DNA of 64,000 nucleotides from Flavobacteria bacterium MS024-2A (GCA_905182305.1 CAJJBB010000009.1:1-64000), one strand, 5' to 3'; shown: positions 9,738-19,703, counted from the stretch's first letter. Numbers and translations are program-made. The notes: a model not told the origin generated them from the letters alone.

Positions 9738-9904
9738 CTACCTGTATTAGTATTTTTTTGATAAACTCAACGAGCTTTTAATTCAGAAAGGCGAGTTTCT
9801 ATTGCTAAAGCAAGCTGCCTTGAGCAGATCCTTGAACAGTGGAGTAGCCTTAAACGTGATTTTTAGGAGTTTATACAAAAGGCACGCTAATACAGGTTTT
9901 TTTA
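9738..9904 (+). ncRNA. ssrS: 6S RNA
   Basis: The stretch after zapA has a perfect 11-base closing helix: ACCTGTATTAG at 9740-9750 pairs with CTAATACAGGT at 9887-9897, followed by a T-run to 9904. A second helix lies inside it (GATAAACTC near 9760 with GAGTTTAT near 9868), giving the long, internally looped rod typical of 6S RNA, which mimics an open promoter and sequesters RNA polymerase. Length (about 165) and location downstream of zapA fit the family. No protein is plausible here. Exact ends are estimated from the helix. Confidence 0.75.
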
Positions 9905-10651
9905 AAAATGAGCAATGATTGAATAAAGTAATCCTGCTATACTTCCACCTATAAAAGGTCCTACTATTGGAACCCAAGCATAGGACCAATCTGCATTTTT
10001 ATTTTTTCTCGGAAGCATTTGATATATTAAACGTGGACCAAAGTCACGTGCAGGATTAATCGCATAGCCAGTAGTTCCACCAAGTGCAATTCCAATCACC
10101 CAAACCACAATTCCAATGGGTAATGCATCAAGTGCACCTAAGCCAAAATTTTCTACTTCTGTACCTGCAATTTCTATATTAGGACTTACAATAAATAGTG
10201 CTCCAAATACTAATATAAATGTTCCAATACCTTCACTAAATAAATTATTTTTTATATTTCTAATGGCAGGCCCAGTACAAAATGTACTTCTAACGGCATC
10301 CTCGTCTTTGGTAGCCTTATAGTGATCAATGTAGGTTAAATAAGCAAGCCAACTTCCTAGCATTGCTCCTAATAATTGTGCACCAAAGTACATTGGAACT
10401 AAAGACCAAGAAAATTTTCCAGCCATTGCTAACCCAACTGTAACAGCAGGGTTTAAATGGGCACCACTTGATTGTGCACTTATAAAAACACCTACGAATA
10501 CTGCAAATCCCCATGCACTAGTGATTAATATCCAGGGATTCTGAGCTTCAGCTATTGTTTTCTTTAATTTTACATTTGCTACTACTCCTGCTCCAAGAAG
10601 GAGTAATATAGTAGTCCCTATAAATTCAGCAATGAATGGATGCATAATCAT
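9902..10651 (-). CDS. glpF: Aquaglyceroporin (glycerol uptake facilitator)
   Basis: MIP-family channel for glycerol diffusion across the inner membrane. Both selectivity motifs are intact: NPA at residues 67-69 (HLNPAVTVG) and NPA at 199-201, continuing as NPARDFGPR, where Asp203 after Arg marks aquaglyceroporins rather than water-only aquaporins. Six hydrophobic segments are evident. It is last in the glpK-glpD-glpF operon and overlaps glpD by four bases (ATGA). Confidence 0.93.
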   Translation of the reverse strand: MIMHPFIAEFIGTTILLLLGAGVVANVKLKKTIAEAQNPWILITSAWGFAVFVGVFISAQSSGAHLNPAVTVGLAMAGKFSWSLVPMYFGAQLLGAMLGSWLAYLTYIDHYKATKDEDAVRSTFCTGPAIRNIKNNLFSEGIGTFILVFGALFIVSPNIEIAGTEVENFGLGALDALPIGIVVWVIGIALGGTTGYAINPARDFGPRLIYQMLPRKNKNADWSYAWVPIVGPFIGGSIAGLLYSIIAHF

Positions 10652-12198
10652 AATTGATACGTTTTTATTAATTCATTAAATTGTTTTACTTGGTTTTCTT
10701 CCCAAGTCTTTTTAAAACCGAGTGTTTTAGACATTATTTCAGCAACTTTAGGTGCTATAATTCCAGTTTCTTTGGCGTCAAGAAATAAACAACGAGTCCT
10801 TCGAGCTAAAACATCTTCTAAGTTAAGTGCCATTTCTTGTTGAATGGCCCATATGATTTGATTTTCTGAAATAAAAAATTTCTTTGATAATGACGTCTCT
10901 GCTTTTTCAGGATTAATGGCTTTGATCTTGAGAGCTTCTGTTCCATAAAAGTACAGAGGTTCTGTCCATTTTGATTTGTGATCATGTCCAAAAATGGGAA
11001 GGTGTTCCGTATTACACTTTCTTTCAGGTAATCCACCAACTGCTTGTGCTTTATTTAAAGTGTCTTCAGCAATTTTCCTGTAAGTTGTCCATTTACCACC
11101 CAAGATACTTACTAATCCACTATTACTAATAGTTATTTTATGGCTTCTTGAAATTTCTTTTGTTTTTTCTGAATTTCCTTTTGAAGCAGCTAAAGGTCTA
11201 AGTCCAGTAAAGACACTTTTCACATCTTTTCTGGTTGGTTTTTTTGTCATATATACTCCTGCATTTTCAAGAATAAAATCAATTTCACTTTCCATAGCAA
11301 TAGGTTCATCTAAAGCCAATTCTACAGGGGTATCTGTTGTTCCTAAAACAACATAACCATTCCATGGGACAGCAAAAAGGACACGTCCATCTGAAGTGTG
11401 GGGAACCATAATTGCATGTGGACCGTCTAAAAATGTTTTATCAATAACTAAATGAACTCCTTGGGAAGGACGTATCTTAGGTTTTGATTCAGGATAATCT
11501 AGAGCAATTATTTCATCAGAGAAAACTCCAGTTGCATTTATAACTACTTTTCCCTTAATTTCTTTTTCTAAACCACTAACTTGATTTTTAATAGTCACTC
11601 CTGTTATTAGGTTATTTTCTTTATTAATTCCTATTACATTAATATAATTTAGGAGGCAAGCTCCTTCTTGTGAGGCAGTTAGTGCTAGGCTTATGGCCAT
11701 TCTGGCATCATCAAACTGGCCATCTTGGTAAATTACTCCACCTTTTAACCCCTTTTTATTAACATTGGGTATTAATGAAATTATTTCTTTTCGATCTAGA
11801 ATTGTAGAGGGACCCAAACCTAACTTTCCCGACATCATATCATAAATTTTTAATCCTAAGCCATAAAATGGACTTGTCCACCAATCATATGAAGGAATTA
11901 CAAAACTCATGTCACGAACTAAATGCGGTGCATTTTTTCGCATAATACCACGTTCTTTTAGAGCTTCTATAACAAGCGAAACATCTCCATTTTGAAGATA
12001 TCTAACCCCGCCATGAACTAATTTTGTACTTCGTGATGAAGTACCTTTGGCAAAATCATTTTTTTCTAAGAGTAGCGTTTTGTATCCCCGATTTGCTGCG
12101 TCAACTGCTACTCCGAGGCCTGATGCTCCTCCGCCAATAATAATTACATCCCATTGTATAGTTTCATCAAGTCGTTTTAGGTTATTAGTTCTATTCAT
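10648..12198 (-). CDS. glpD: Glycerol-3-phosphate dehydrogenase (FAD-dependent)
   Basis: Membrane-associated flavoenzyme oxidising glycerol-3-phosphate to dihydroxyacetone phosphate and passing electrons to quinone. The FAD dinucleotide-binding motif IIIGGGASGLGVAVDAANRG is near the N-terminus, with KGTSSRSTKLVHGGVRYL (substrate/FAD contact) soon after, and the C-terminal GlpD domain follows the GGKWTTYR motif. I start it at ATG 12198 (MNRTNNLKR), which overlaps the glpK stop by eight bases; a longer in-frame start lies entirely inside glpK and is less likely. About 516 residues, normal for the family. Confidence 0.92.
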   Translation of the reverse strand: MNRTNNLKRLDETIQWDVIIIGGGASGLGVAVDAANRGYKTLLLEKNDFAKGTSSRSTKLVHGGVRYLQNGDVSLVIEALKERGIMRKNAPHLVRDMSFVIPSYDWWTSPFYGLGLKIYDMMSGKLGLGPSTILDRKEIISLIPNVNKKGLKGGVIYQDGQFDDARMAISLALTASQEGACLLNYINVIGINKENNLITGVTIKNQVSGLEKEIKGKVVINATGVFSDEIIALDYPESKPKIRPSQGVHLVIDKTFLDGPHAIMVPHTSDGRVLFAVPWNGYVVLGTTDTPVELALDEPIAMESEIDFILENAGVYMTKKPTRKDVKSVFTGLRPLAASKGNSEKTKEISRSHKITISNSGLVSILGGKWTTYRKIAEDTLNKAQAVGGLPERKCNTEHLPIFGHDHKSKWTEPLYFYGTEALKIKAINPEKAETSLSKKFFISENQIIWAIQQEMALNLEDVLARRTRCLFLDAKETGIIAPKVAEIMSKTLGFKKTWEENQVKQFNELIKTYQL

Positions 12199-13684
12199 TT
12201 TTATTAGTATTGGTGACTTGAACAATTCTTTTTTGCCATGATTCAATAATTTTTTGATTTTCTATTTCTTGAACGGGATTAAATTTCTTATCAATTTTCC
12301 AAATGCTAGCAAGACTTTCTAATGAAGGCCAATAACCACTTGCTAATCCTGCAAAAAAAGCAGCTCCCAATGCGGTTGTTTCAGTTGTTTTAGGTCGAAT
12401 AACCTTAGTTTGAAGAAGATTCGATTGAATTTGCATTAAGAGGTCGTTTGTACTTCCGCCTCCATCTACCTTTAAACTTACAAAGGTAGTGTTGGCATCT
12501 TTTTGCATTTCTATTATAATCTCCCTTGTTCGCATTGCAATAGCCTCAAGTGCAGCTCTTGCTATATGTCCTTTTTGCGTACCTCTGGTAATTCCTAATA
12601 TAGTACCAGTGGCATGTGGATCCCAGTAAGGCGCACCAAGTCCAGAAAGTGCAGGAATAAAAGTAACACCTCCATTATTTTCAACAGTTTTTGCCAATAC
12701 TTCTATTTCAGGGGCAGAGGAGATAATACCCATTTGATCTCTTAGCCATTGCACTACTGCTCCTGCAATAAATACACTTCCTTCTAGTGCATAGGTCACT
12801 TTTCCGTTTAGTTGATACCCAATTGTGGTAAGCATTTTATTTTTAGATTGAACAGGTTTTTCTCCTGTGTTCATTATACAAAAACATCCTGTTCCGTAGG
12901 TATTTTTCACATCACCTGGGTGAATACACATTTGACCAAATAAAGCTGCTTGTTGATCCCCAGCTATTCCAGAAATTAATATTTCATGTCCAAAAAGATT
13001 AAAAGAAGTTACCCCTACTTTTTCTGAGGAAGAAACTACTTCGGGGAGAAGTGCTGCTGGAATATCCAGAATGTCAAGTAATTCTTTATCCCATTTTAAG
13101 GTATGAATATTAAATAAAAGAGTTCTGCTAGCATTGGTAACATCTGTTACGTGTACTTTTCCATTTGTTAAATTCCAAATTAACCAACTATCTATAGTTC
13201 CGAAAGCTAGCTCTCCATTTAAAGCTTGTTTTTTTAATTCAGGATCTTGATCTAAAATCCATTTTATTTTTGTTCCAGAAAAATAGGCATCTAATAAAAG
13301 TCCAGTTTTTTCATAAAAAACAGAAGCTTTTCCTGATTTTTTTAATTCATCACAAATAAAAGCGGTTCTTCTGTCTTGCCACACAATTGCTTTATGAACA
13401 GGTTTTCCAGTGGAGCGATTCCAAAGAACTGTAGTTTCTCTTTGGTTAGTTATCCCTATTGCATGAATTTGGGACGCTTTAGTATTGGTTTTTTCTAGTA
13501 CTTCTCTTATGGCCAATAATTGAGTATCCCATATCTCTAGGGCATCGTGTTCAACCCAACTTTCTTTTGGAAAATGTTGAGTAAATTCATGTTGTGATGT
13601 ACCAATAGTGTCACCATTTCGGTCAAATATAATTGCTCTAGAACTAGTCGTACCAGCATCTACAGCTAAAATAAAATCTTTCAT
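12191..13684 (-). CDS. glpK: Glycerol kinase
   Basis: ATP-dependent phosphorylation of glycerol, trapping it after GlpF-mediated entry. FGGY-kinase features are clear: N-terminal AVDAGTTSSRAIIFD, TNQRETTVLW, the WQDRR substrate region, GDQQAALFGQ, and GGGSTNDLLMQ in the C-terminal ATPase half. Length of 497 residues is typical. First gene of a three-gene operon with overlapping glpD and glpF, so the whole route from external glycerol to dihydroxyacetone phosphate is encoded together. Confidence 0.95.
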   Translation of the reverse strand: MKDFILAVDAGTTSSRAIIFDRNGDTIGTSQHEFTQHFPKESWVEHDALEIWDTQLLAIREVLEKTNTKASQIHAIGITNQRETTVLWNRSTGKPVHKAIVWQDRRTAFICDELKKSGKASVFYEKTGLLLDAYFSGTKIKWILDQDPELKKQALNGELAFGTIDSWLIWNLTNGKVHVTDVTNASRTLLFNIHTLKWDKELLDILDIPAALLPEVVSSSEKVGVTSFNLFGHEILISGIAGDQQAALFGQMCIHPGDVKNTYGTGCFCIMNTGEKPVQSKNKMLTTIGYQLNGKVTYALEGSVFIAGAVVQWLRDQMGIISSAPEIEVLAKTVENNGGVTFIPALSGLGAPYWDPHATGTILGITRGTQKGHIARAALEAIAMRTREIIIEMQKDANTTFVSLKVDGGGSTNDLLMQIQSNLLQTKVIRPKTTETTALGAAFFAGLASGYWPSLESLASIWKIDKKFNPVQEIENQKIIESWQKRIVQVTNTNKNE

Positions 13685-13740
13685 ATTTTAATATTATTTT
13701 TTGCTCTATTTGAAAATGAATATTTTACTAGGATTATGTT

Positions 13741-14436
13741 TTATGACATTAAATTACCTTCTTCATCCCACTTAGCAATGTCATTACGTTTAGATTGGTC
13801 AACAAACTTCGGCATCCATGAAGCATCATAAGACATTCCGTGATCTTTCAAAACATCTTCGGGCACACCGTCCCAAACGTTCGGTTGGTTTCCTTTATAG
13901 CCTAATTCTTTAATCCCAATTGCAGAAGTAAAATATCCTGTCATGACTAAATTTCTCATTAAGGAAAAGAATTTAACTTCTTGTTTTTGCTCTCCTTTTG
14001 ATTCGGGATAGGCTATTTGATCTAAAATTTCGTGTTGCTTGTCTTCGGTAATATTTATAAAATCATTATCAAAATGTCTATTAGCATGATTGTCAAGCCA
14101 CATAATTCCACCTCTTATTGGTGTTTGAAGTCCAGGGAAATCTTTAGCCATAAACTCTATAAATTTAGGCACACCAGCATCTTCAATTGTGCCATCAGTA
14201 GTTGGAGGTAAAATTAAATTTGCGAGTCGAGTGATCACATTTATTTCGGTATTTTCAAAATATTGGGTAGCAAGTAATTTTTCATCTCTTGCGGCCTCCT
14301 CTGGAGTTCGTCCATATTGATATTCCCATATTTTTTCATTGATTGTTTCTTCAGATGCTGATATACAACTCTCAAGGGCCAATCCTCCCGCCATGCTTCC
14401 TAAAAAAAGGGAACGTATACTATCTCTTCTATTCAT
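13741..14436 (-). CDS. Gluconate 2-dehydrogenase subunit 3 family protein, Tat-exported
   Basis: Small subunit partnering a GMC flavoprotein, expected in the periplasm. The N-terminus MNRRDSIRSLFLGSMAGG carries a twin-arginine motif and a hydrophobic stretch, so it is probably Tat-exported, possibly carrying the folded large subunit with it. The 231-residue size and the pairing two bases downstream of the GMC oxidoreductase gene fit the family. The sugar or alcohol oxidised cannot be told from sequence. Confidence 0.82.
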   Translation of the reverse strand: MNRRDSIRSLFLGSMAGGLALESCISASEETINEKIWEYQYGRTPEEAARDEKLLATQYFENTEINVITRLANLILPPTTDGTIEDAGVPKFIEFMAKDFPGLQTPIRGGIMWLDNHANRHFDNDFINITEDKQHEILDQIAYPESKGEQKQEVKFFSLMRNLVMTGYFTSAIGIKELGYKGNQPNVWDGVPEDVLKDHGMSYDASWMPKFVDQSKRNDIAKWDEEGNLMS

Positions 14437-14438
14437 GA

Positions 14439-16158
14439 CTATATATTTTGTTTTTTTAATTCTTCAATAATAAATTCTGAGGTTCTCCACGAAAGTGCCA
14501 TAATTGTCCAGGTTGGATTTTTATCTGCTTGTGAAACGAAGGGTCCAGCATCAACAACAAAGACATTATCAACATCGTGAAGTTGTTCAAATTCATTTAC
14601 AACTGATGTTTTAGGATTACTCCCCATTCTTGTAGTACCCACCTCATGTATAATCCTACCTGGATTAAGTAAACCATAATCTTTATCTGCTCCAGGTTTG
14701 TCACCTAATACTTCACCTCCCATGTTATGAATAATATTCTTCAAACGTTTCATGCATGTGACGGGCCTGCTTTCTTTCGTGGTCAGACCAACTATAGTTG
14801 AATCGTAATACTGGAATTCCAAATTCATCCACAGTTGTAGGGTCAATTTCACAATAGTTATTGACATTAGCAATAGATTCTCCACGTCCTGACATTCCCA
14901 TGACAGAACCATAGAATTTTTTTACATCTTCACGTAATCCATTTCCGTAGCCACCAACCTTAAGTCCAAGATATTTATTTAAACTATTTGGATCAAATCC
15001 AGTCCCGTAACTTGGCATGCCTAAACCTCCCCATACCTCAATATGGTATCCTCTTGGGAAGTCTAATTTTTTATTATCGAGCCACCAAGGTGAGTATAAG
15101 TGCATTCCTCCAACTCCATCTTCGTTATAGCGTTTTCTATTCATCATTTCTGGAACAAATGCCATACGATCACTTCCAGTAGAATCATGTAAATATTTCC
15201 CTACCATGTTACTGCTGTTCCCTAAGCCATTTGGATGCTGAGGACTTTTAGAATTAAGTAAAATTCTGGCAGTACTACAGGCAGATGCTGCTAATACAAC
15301 CACTTTCCCAGAGATACGGTATTCTTTTCGGTCTTCTTTATTAATGTATAAAACACCAGTAGCTTTTCCTTCATCATTTACGGTTACTTCTCGCACCATA
15401 CTATTTACATAAAGATCAACTTGACCACCAGATTTTTGAGCAGGGAAGATTAGGCATGAACCTGCAGAGAAGTCACCATATACAGAACAAGATCTACTAC
15501 ACTGGTTACAATAAAAACAAATACCACGTTCATTATTAATCCTTTTGGTTAAAATAGAAAGTCTTGAAGGCATTACTTTAACTCCAGATTTTTCAGCTCC
15601 TTTTTTATAATATAATTCGTGTAATCTTGGTTTAGGGGCAGGTAGGAAAAAACCGTCAGGTTCATTATACATCCCTTCTTTACTTCCAAAAACACCAATA
15701 AGTTTATCCACTTTATCGTAATAAGGTCTTACATCCTCATAGCTAATTGGCCAGTTTTCTCCCAAACCATCCCTATCTTTTCCTTTAAAATCCCGAGGGC
15801 CAAAGCGTAAAGAGATACGCCCCCAGTGATTTGTTCTTCCACCTAGCATACGTGATCGAAACCAATCAAACTGTGAATCACCTACTTGATTATAAGGTTC
15901 TCCTTCAATTTCCCAACCGCCATAGGCCATGTCAAATTCTCCAAAAGCACGTGTAGTTCCAGCCCCTCTTCTTGGTGATTCATGTGGCCATTTAAGCTGA
16001 GTTTGTTGTGCTGGATTTGCTGGATCAAAGTAGGGACCAGCTTCAATTACTGCTACTTTTAAACCAGCTTCAGATAATACTTTAGTCGCCATTCCACCTC
16101 CTGCTCCAGAGCCAACAATAACTACATCGTATTTTTTTTCATTTTCAATTATTTCCAT
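14439..16158 (-). pseudogene. GMC family FAD-dependent oxidoreductase, frameshifted
   Basis: Large flavoprotein subunit partnering the subunit 3 protein. The N-terminal FAD motif VVIVGSGAGGGMATKVLSEAG, RMLGGRTNHWG, and the C-terminal GMC_oxred_C part ([27 protein letters not shown]) are all present, but in two frames. The first frame runs to HMHETF and stops at about 14725; the second resumes as [11 protein letters not shown]. One surplus base near 14739-14750 (in ACGTTTGAAGAA on the coding strand) explains it, and the total length is one base over a multiple of three. A Cys-rich segment (CFYCNQCSRSC) lies about 40% of the way along. Eleven bases after the asparaginase gene, same strand. Confidence 0.85.
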
Positions 16159-16169
16159 TAATTTTGGTA

Positions 16170-17147
16170 TTAAAACATTGCTTTTGAAGTAATGTTATGA
16201 TTTGTTTTATTTTTATACTTGGTAAAGGAAAATCCTTTATGGATACTAAAGGCTCCTATGTCACCTTTTTTATTTGTTGCTAAATACGCTACTTGAAAAT
16301 CAGGTTTACCGTTTTGTTTTTCAACAATTCTTCCTACGGCTTCCTCACAGGCTTCTTGTGGTGTTCTGCCTTGTCTCATAAGTTCTACTATAAGAAAACT
16401 TCCTACTGTTTTTATAACTTCTTCGCCAAGACCAGTTGCAACTGCTCCTCCTATGTTGTTATCTATGAATAGACCTGAACCAATAATAGGGGAGTCTCCA
16501 ACGCGACCTTTCATTTTATAAGCAAGACCACTAGTTGTACAGACACCCGATAGCAAACCTTCCTGATCACAGCAAAGCATTCCAATGGTATCATGATTTT
16601 CTATATTAATTTCAGGGCGATAGTTTCCATTTTCTAACCATTTTCTCCAAGCTTTTTTTCCTTCATCACTCAATAAGTTTTCAGGAAGATATCCTTGACT
16701 GATAGCAAAAGTTCGAGCGCCTTCACCCGCTAATATAACATGTGGTGTTTTTTCCATAACCTCTTTGGCTAGTGAAGCAACATGAGTGATATCTTCAACA
16801 GCAAGAACGGATCCACAGTCACCTTTATGATTCATTACACAAGCATCTAAAGTTACTGAGCCATCCCTATCAGGTGTTCCACCTCTACCCACAGTTGTAT
16901 TTAAAATATTAGACTCTTCAAAAGCCACGCCTTTAACAGCAGCATCAAGGGCATTAGCACCATTATCTAAAGCTTCACCTGCAATTTTAGTTGCCTGCGG
17001 AACATTCCAAGTGCTAATTGCATATGAAATGTGTATGTTGTTAGTGTTTAAGGGTTTGACTATTTTTTTTGCTTTCAGGATGCTCGGAGCAACTAAAACA
17101 CCTAGAGTGGCTAATGAACTTTGTCCTAAAAAAAGCTTTCTTTTCAA
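16170..17147 (-). CDS. N4-(beta-N-acetylglucosaminyl)-L-asparaginase / isoaspartyl peptidase family Ntn hydrolase
   Basis: Self-cleaving N-terminal-nucleophile amidohydrolase. The autoprocessing site is NHDTIGM with Thr187 as the new N-terminal nucleophile; GRVGDSPIIGSG and GATGxGE-like VATGLGEEVIK downstream complete the active site. The N-terminus (MKRKLFLGQSSLATLGVLVAPSI) is a signal sequence, so it acts outside the cytoplasm. It could cleave the GlcNAc-Asn link of glycopeptides or isoaspartyl peptides; the family cannot be split further by eye. Eleven bases upstream of the GMC gene. Confidence 0.88.
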   Translation of the reverse strand: MKRKLFLGQSSLATLGVLVAPSILKAKKIVKPLNTNNIHISYAISTWNVPQATKIAGEALDNGANALDAAVKGVAFEESNILNTTVGRGGTPDRDGSVTLDACVMNHKGDCGSVLAVEDITHVASLAKEVMEKTPHVILAGEGARTFAISQGYLPENLLSDEGKKAWRKWLENGNYRPEINIENHDTIGMLCCDQEGLLSGVCTTSGLAYKMKGRVGDSPIIGSGLFIDNNIGGAVATGLGEEVIKTVGSFLIVELMRQGRTPQEACEEAVGRIVEKQNGKPDFQVAYLATNKKGDIGAFSIHKGFSFTKYKNKTNHNITSKAMF

Positions 17148-17223
17148 TTGGTTAACAATATAAAAAGATTTTTTTTTAAAAGAAAATTTGTTCTCAATAA
17201 AACATCTTTTTAGAGAGTTATTT

Positions 17224-17231
17224 TAACTTTG
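17224..17231 (+). promoter_or_regulatory. Putative -7 element for cutC
   Basis: TAACTTTG matches TAnnTTTG and lies 23 bases before the cutC ATG. No convincing -33 TTTG at normal distance. Confidence 0.45.
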
Positions 17232-17253
17232 TTTAAGTTAATAAAAATGAATT

Positions 17254-17976
17254 ATGATTGTAGAAGTTTGTGCAAGTTCAATTGCCTCTGTTAAAAATGC
17301 TGCACAAGCAGGTGCAGATCGCATTGAATTGTGTAGCGCTCTAGGAGTCGGAGGAATTACACCTTCAAAAGGTTTAATAGCTGAGGCAGTTGCTTTGGAT
17401 TTATTGCCTATTTATTGCTTAATACGACCTAGAGAAGGTCATTTTATATATACAGATTCAGAAGTTAACGTTATAAGTCAAGATGTCTTACTTGCTAAAG
17501 AAATGGGCTGTAAAGGTGTTGTTTTAGGGGCACTAACTCAAAATTTTAATTTAGACAAGAAACGTTTGAAGCATTGGATTTCATTGGCCGGTTCTATGAG
17601 TTTAACATTTCATAGAGCTTTTGATGTGGTTACCAGCCCAATAGAGGCGCTACAAATATTGATAGATTTAGGGTTTAATTCTGTCTTAACTTCGGGGCAA
17701 GAAGAGAAGGCAATCGATGGTCTCGTTAATTTAAAAAACTGGCATAATAATCTAGGTGCACAAATAACAATTATGCCGGGAAGTGGAATAAATGCTTCAA
17801 ATTGTTTAGAATTTAAAAAATATGGTTTTAAAGCACTTCATCTTTCAGGCTCTAAATTATTACCTTCCATTTCAATTCCTGAAAAAGTAAATTCAAAAAT
17901 ATCATTCTTACATCAGAAAATTGGAGAAAGTAATCAGAAAAATATTCGAGCAGTTGTCGATAAATTGACTAATTAA
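17254..17976 (+). CDS. cutC: Copper homeostasis protein CutC
   Basis: Cytoplasmic TIM-barrel protein of the CutC family, 240 residues. MIVEVCASSIASVKNAAQAGADRIELCSA is the usual start, and the LIRPREGHFIYTDSE and FHRAFDV motifs are conserved. Linked to copper tolerance by early E. coli genetics, though its molecular activity is unresolved. Its end overlaps the convergent TauE/SafE gene by eight bases. Confidence 0.9.
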   Translation: MIVEVCASSIASVKNAAQAGADRIELCSALGVGGITPSKGLIAEAVALDLLPIYCLIRPREGHFIYTDSEVNVISQDVLLAKEMGCKGVVLGALTQNFNLDKKRLKHWISLAGSMSLTFHRAFDVVTSPIEALQILIDLGFNSVLTSGQEEKAIDGLVNLKNWHNNLGAQITIMPGSGINASNCLEFKKYGFKALHLSGSKLLPSISIPEKVNSKISFLHQKIGESNQKNIRAVVDKLTN

Positions 17977-18709
17977 ATAAAATGGCAATACCTCCTATAG
18001 CAGTGAAAAATAAAATCAGCTTGCGATAGTGGTCATCTTTGATTTTTTTAACAATAAAAACCCCTGAAAATAATCCAATAATGACAAATGGCACAAGCTC
18101 AATACTTTTTAGAATAGAAACTTCGTTTATAGTTTCCCAACTCCAAATGTGAAAAGGTAATTTAAATGTATTTATCAAAAAAAAAAGCCATGCAGCTGTT
18201 CCAATGAAAGTGTTTTTAGGAAGGCGCATCGCTAAAAAATAAATATTAGAAAATGCCCCTGCTAAATTTCCTATCATGGTTGTAAAGCCCGCAAGAATAC
18301 CCATAGAACTAGCGAAAGTCCAATGCGAGGGTATAGTTTTATCTTTTTTATTTTCCCAATAATACATTAAGGCAACGCTAAAAAGAATGATTGAAGCCAT
18401 CCCATATTTAAAAATATCCTCTGAGATAAATTTTCCGCCAAGAACTCCCATAAGAACACCTGCTATCATCCAGGGTAGTAGTTTGGCTATATATTTCCAT
18501 TTCACATGCCTTTTGTAATAGATAATTGCAAAAACATCTCCCACTAATAAAAGAGGCATTAGTACACCTGTTGAATTTCGTGCATCATACACTAATGCAA
18601 AACCAGTAACTATTAATGCTGCAATACCCTTGAGACCAGATTTTGAAATACCAAGTAAAAAAGCACAAAAAGCAGCAAGTGTAAAATTAAAAAGAGAAAG
18701 TGAACCCAA
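17969..18709 (-). CDS. Sulfite exporter TauE/SafE family membrane protein
   Basis: Inner-membrane protein of 246 residues with about eight hydrophobic segments and the family's N-terminal GxSKSGLKG pattern (LLGISKSGLKGIAALIV) and mid-protein GFTTMIGNLAGAF. TauE/SafE proteins are thought to export sulfite, sulfonates or other small organic anions. No sulfur genes adjoin, so the substrate is open. Confidence 0.85.
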   Translation of the reverse strand: MGSLSLFNFTLAAFCAFLLGISKSGLKGIAALIVTGFALVYDARNSTGVLMPLLLVGDVFAIIYYKRHVKWKYIAKLLPWMIAGVLMGVLGGKFISEDIFKYGMASIILFSVALMYYWENKKDKTIPSHWTFASSMGILAGFTTMIGNLAGAFSNIYFLAMRLPKNTFIGTAAWLFFLINTFKLPFHIWSWETINEVSILKSIELVPFVIIGLFSGVFIVKKIKDDHYRKLILFFTAIGGIAILFN

Positions 18710-18820
18710 AAGGCATCATTTTTTTAATGAATTTCGAAGATACTACTTATTTTATCTAGTGATAAAACCTTTACTAAATCACTCAATTTATCCATATTTG
18801 CAAAAAAAAATATTCATTAA

Positions 18821-19675
18821 TTGAATTCAACTTTTTATAAGGCCGTAAAATATATGTTACTTAGTACATTATCATTTGCTTTTATGAATGCTATTGTAAA
18901 GTATTTAGTAAATTTTTCAACCTTTCAACTCGTTTTTTTTAGGTCAATAGGTTCATTGCTAATAACGTATAGTTTTCTGAAATCTCAAGGGATTCCGCAG
19001 TGGGGAAATCAAAAGAAATTATTGATTCTTAGATCTTTAGTGGGTTTAACTTCAATGATTTTATTTTTCTGGGGATTACATTATATATCTATGGGAAGTG
19101 CAGTAACTCTTCGCTATATATCTCCAATTTTTGCTGCTTTATTGGCAGTAGTATTTCTTAAAGAAGTAATCAAACCTATACAATGGATTTTTTTTTTCAT
19201 GGCGTTTGTAGGAGTTTTTCTTATAAAAAGTTTTGACAGCTCTGGATCAAGTTTTGGAGTTTTTCTTGTCTTATTAGCTGCTTTTTTTTCTGCCATCGTT
19301 TACATTTTAATTGCAAAAATTGGAAGTGGAGACCATCCCGTAGTTGTTGTTCATTACTTTATGTTACTCGCTACAGTTGTTGGAGGAATTGGAAGTTTTT
19401 TTTCTTGGAAGACCCCTTCTGGTGAGAATCTAATTCTTTTAATTAGCTTAGGTTTTTTTGGTTTTTTTGGACAATTATTTATGACTAAAGCTTTTCGAAA
19501 TGGTGAGGCACACATGGTGGCACCTTTTAAGTACGTAGAGGTATTATTTACTCTACTGTTTGGTTTCTTTGTGTTATCAGAACAGTATGATTTTTTTCAA
19601 CTATTAGGGACTTTTTTAGTTATTTTTGGCTTAGTTTTTAATATTTTATATAAAAGTTATCTTAAAAAAAAGTAA
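18821..19675 (+). CDS. DMT superfamily (EamA) transporter, TTG start
   Basis: Drug/metabolite transporter with ten predicted membrane helices in two EamA repeats. The N-terminal KAVKYMLLSTLSFAFMNAIVKY is typical for flavobacterial EamA proteins. The best start is a TTG at 18821 (MNSTFYKAV); the next ATG, at 18854, would trim the first helix. The C-terminus ends in Lys residues (YLKKK). A strong bidirectional terminator follows at once. Substrate unknown. Confidence 0.85.
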   Translation: MNSTFYKAVKYMLLSTLSFAFMNAIVKYLVNFSTFQLVFFRSIGSLLITYSFLKSQGIPQWGNQKKLLILRSLVGLTSMILFFWGLHYISMGSAVTLRYISPIFAALLAVVFLKEVIKPIQWIFFFMAFVGVFLIKSFDSSGSSFGVFLVLLAAFFSAIVYILIAKIGSGDHPVVVVHYFMLLATVVGGIGSFFSWKTPSGENLILLISLGFFGFFGQLFMTKAFRNGEAHMVAPFKYVEVLFTLLFGFFVLSEQYDFFQLLGTFLVIFGLVFNILYKSYLKKK

Positions 19676-19703
19676 AAAAAAACACCCTAAGGTGCTTTTT
19701 TTT
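19673..19703. terminator. Bidirectional rho-independent terminator
   Basis: A-run, CACC-CTAA-GGTG hairpin and T-run (CACC 19683-19686, GGTG 19691-19694) form a stem extended by A:T pairs on both sides. It sits between the convergent EamA and DUF2911 genes and can serve both. Confidence 0.8.

Noticed and set aside
9783-9989. Open frame of 68 codons on the minus strand between zapA and glpF
   Set aside because: It lies across the 6S RNA and the glpF end, and shows no family features.
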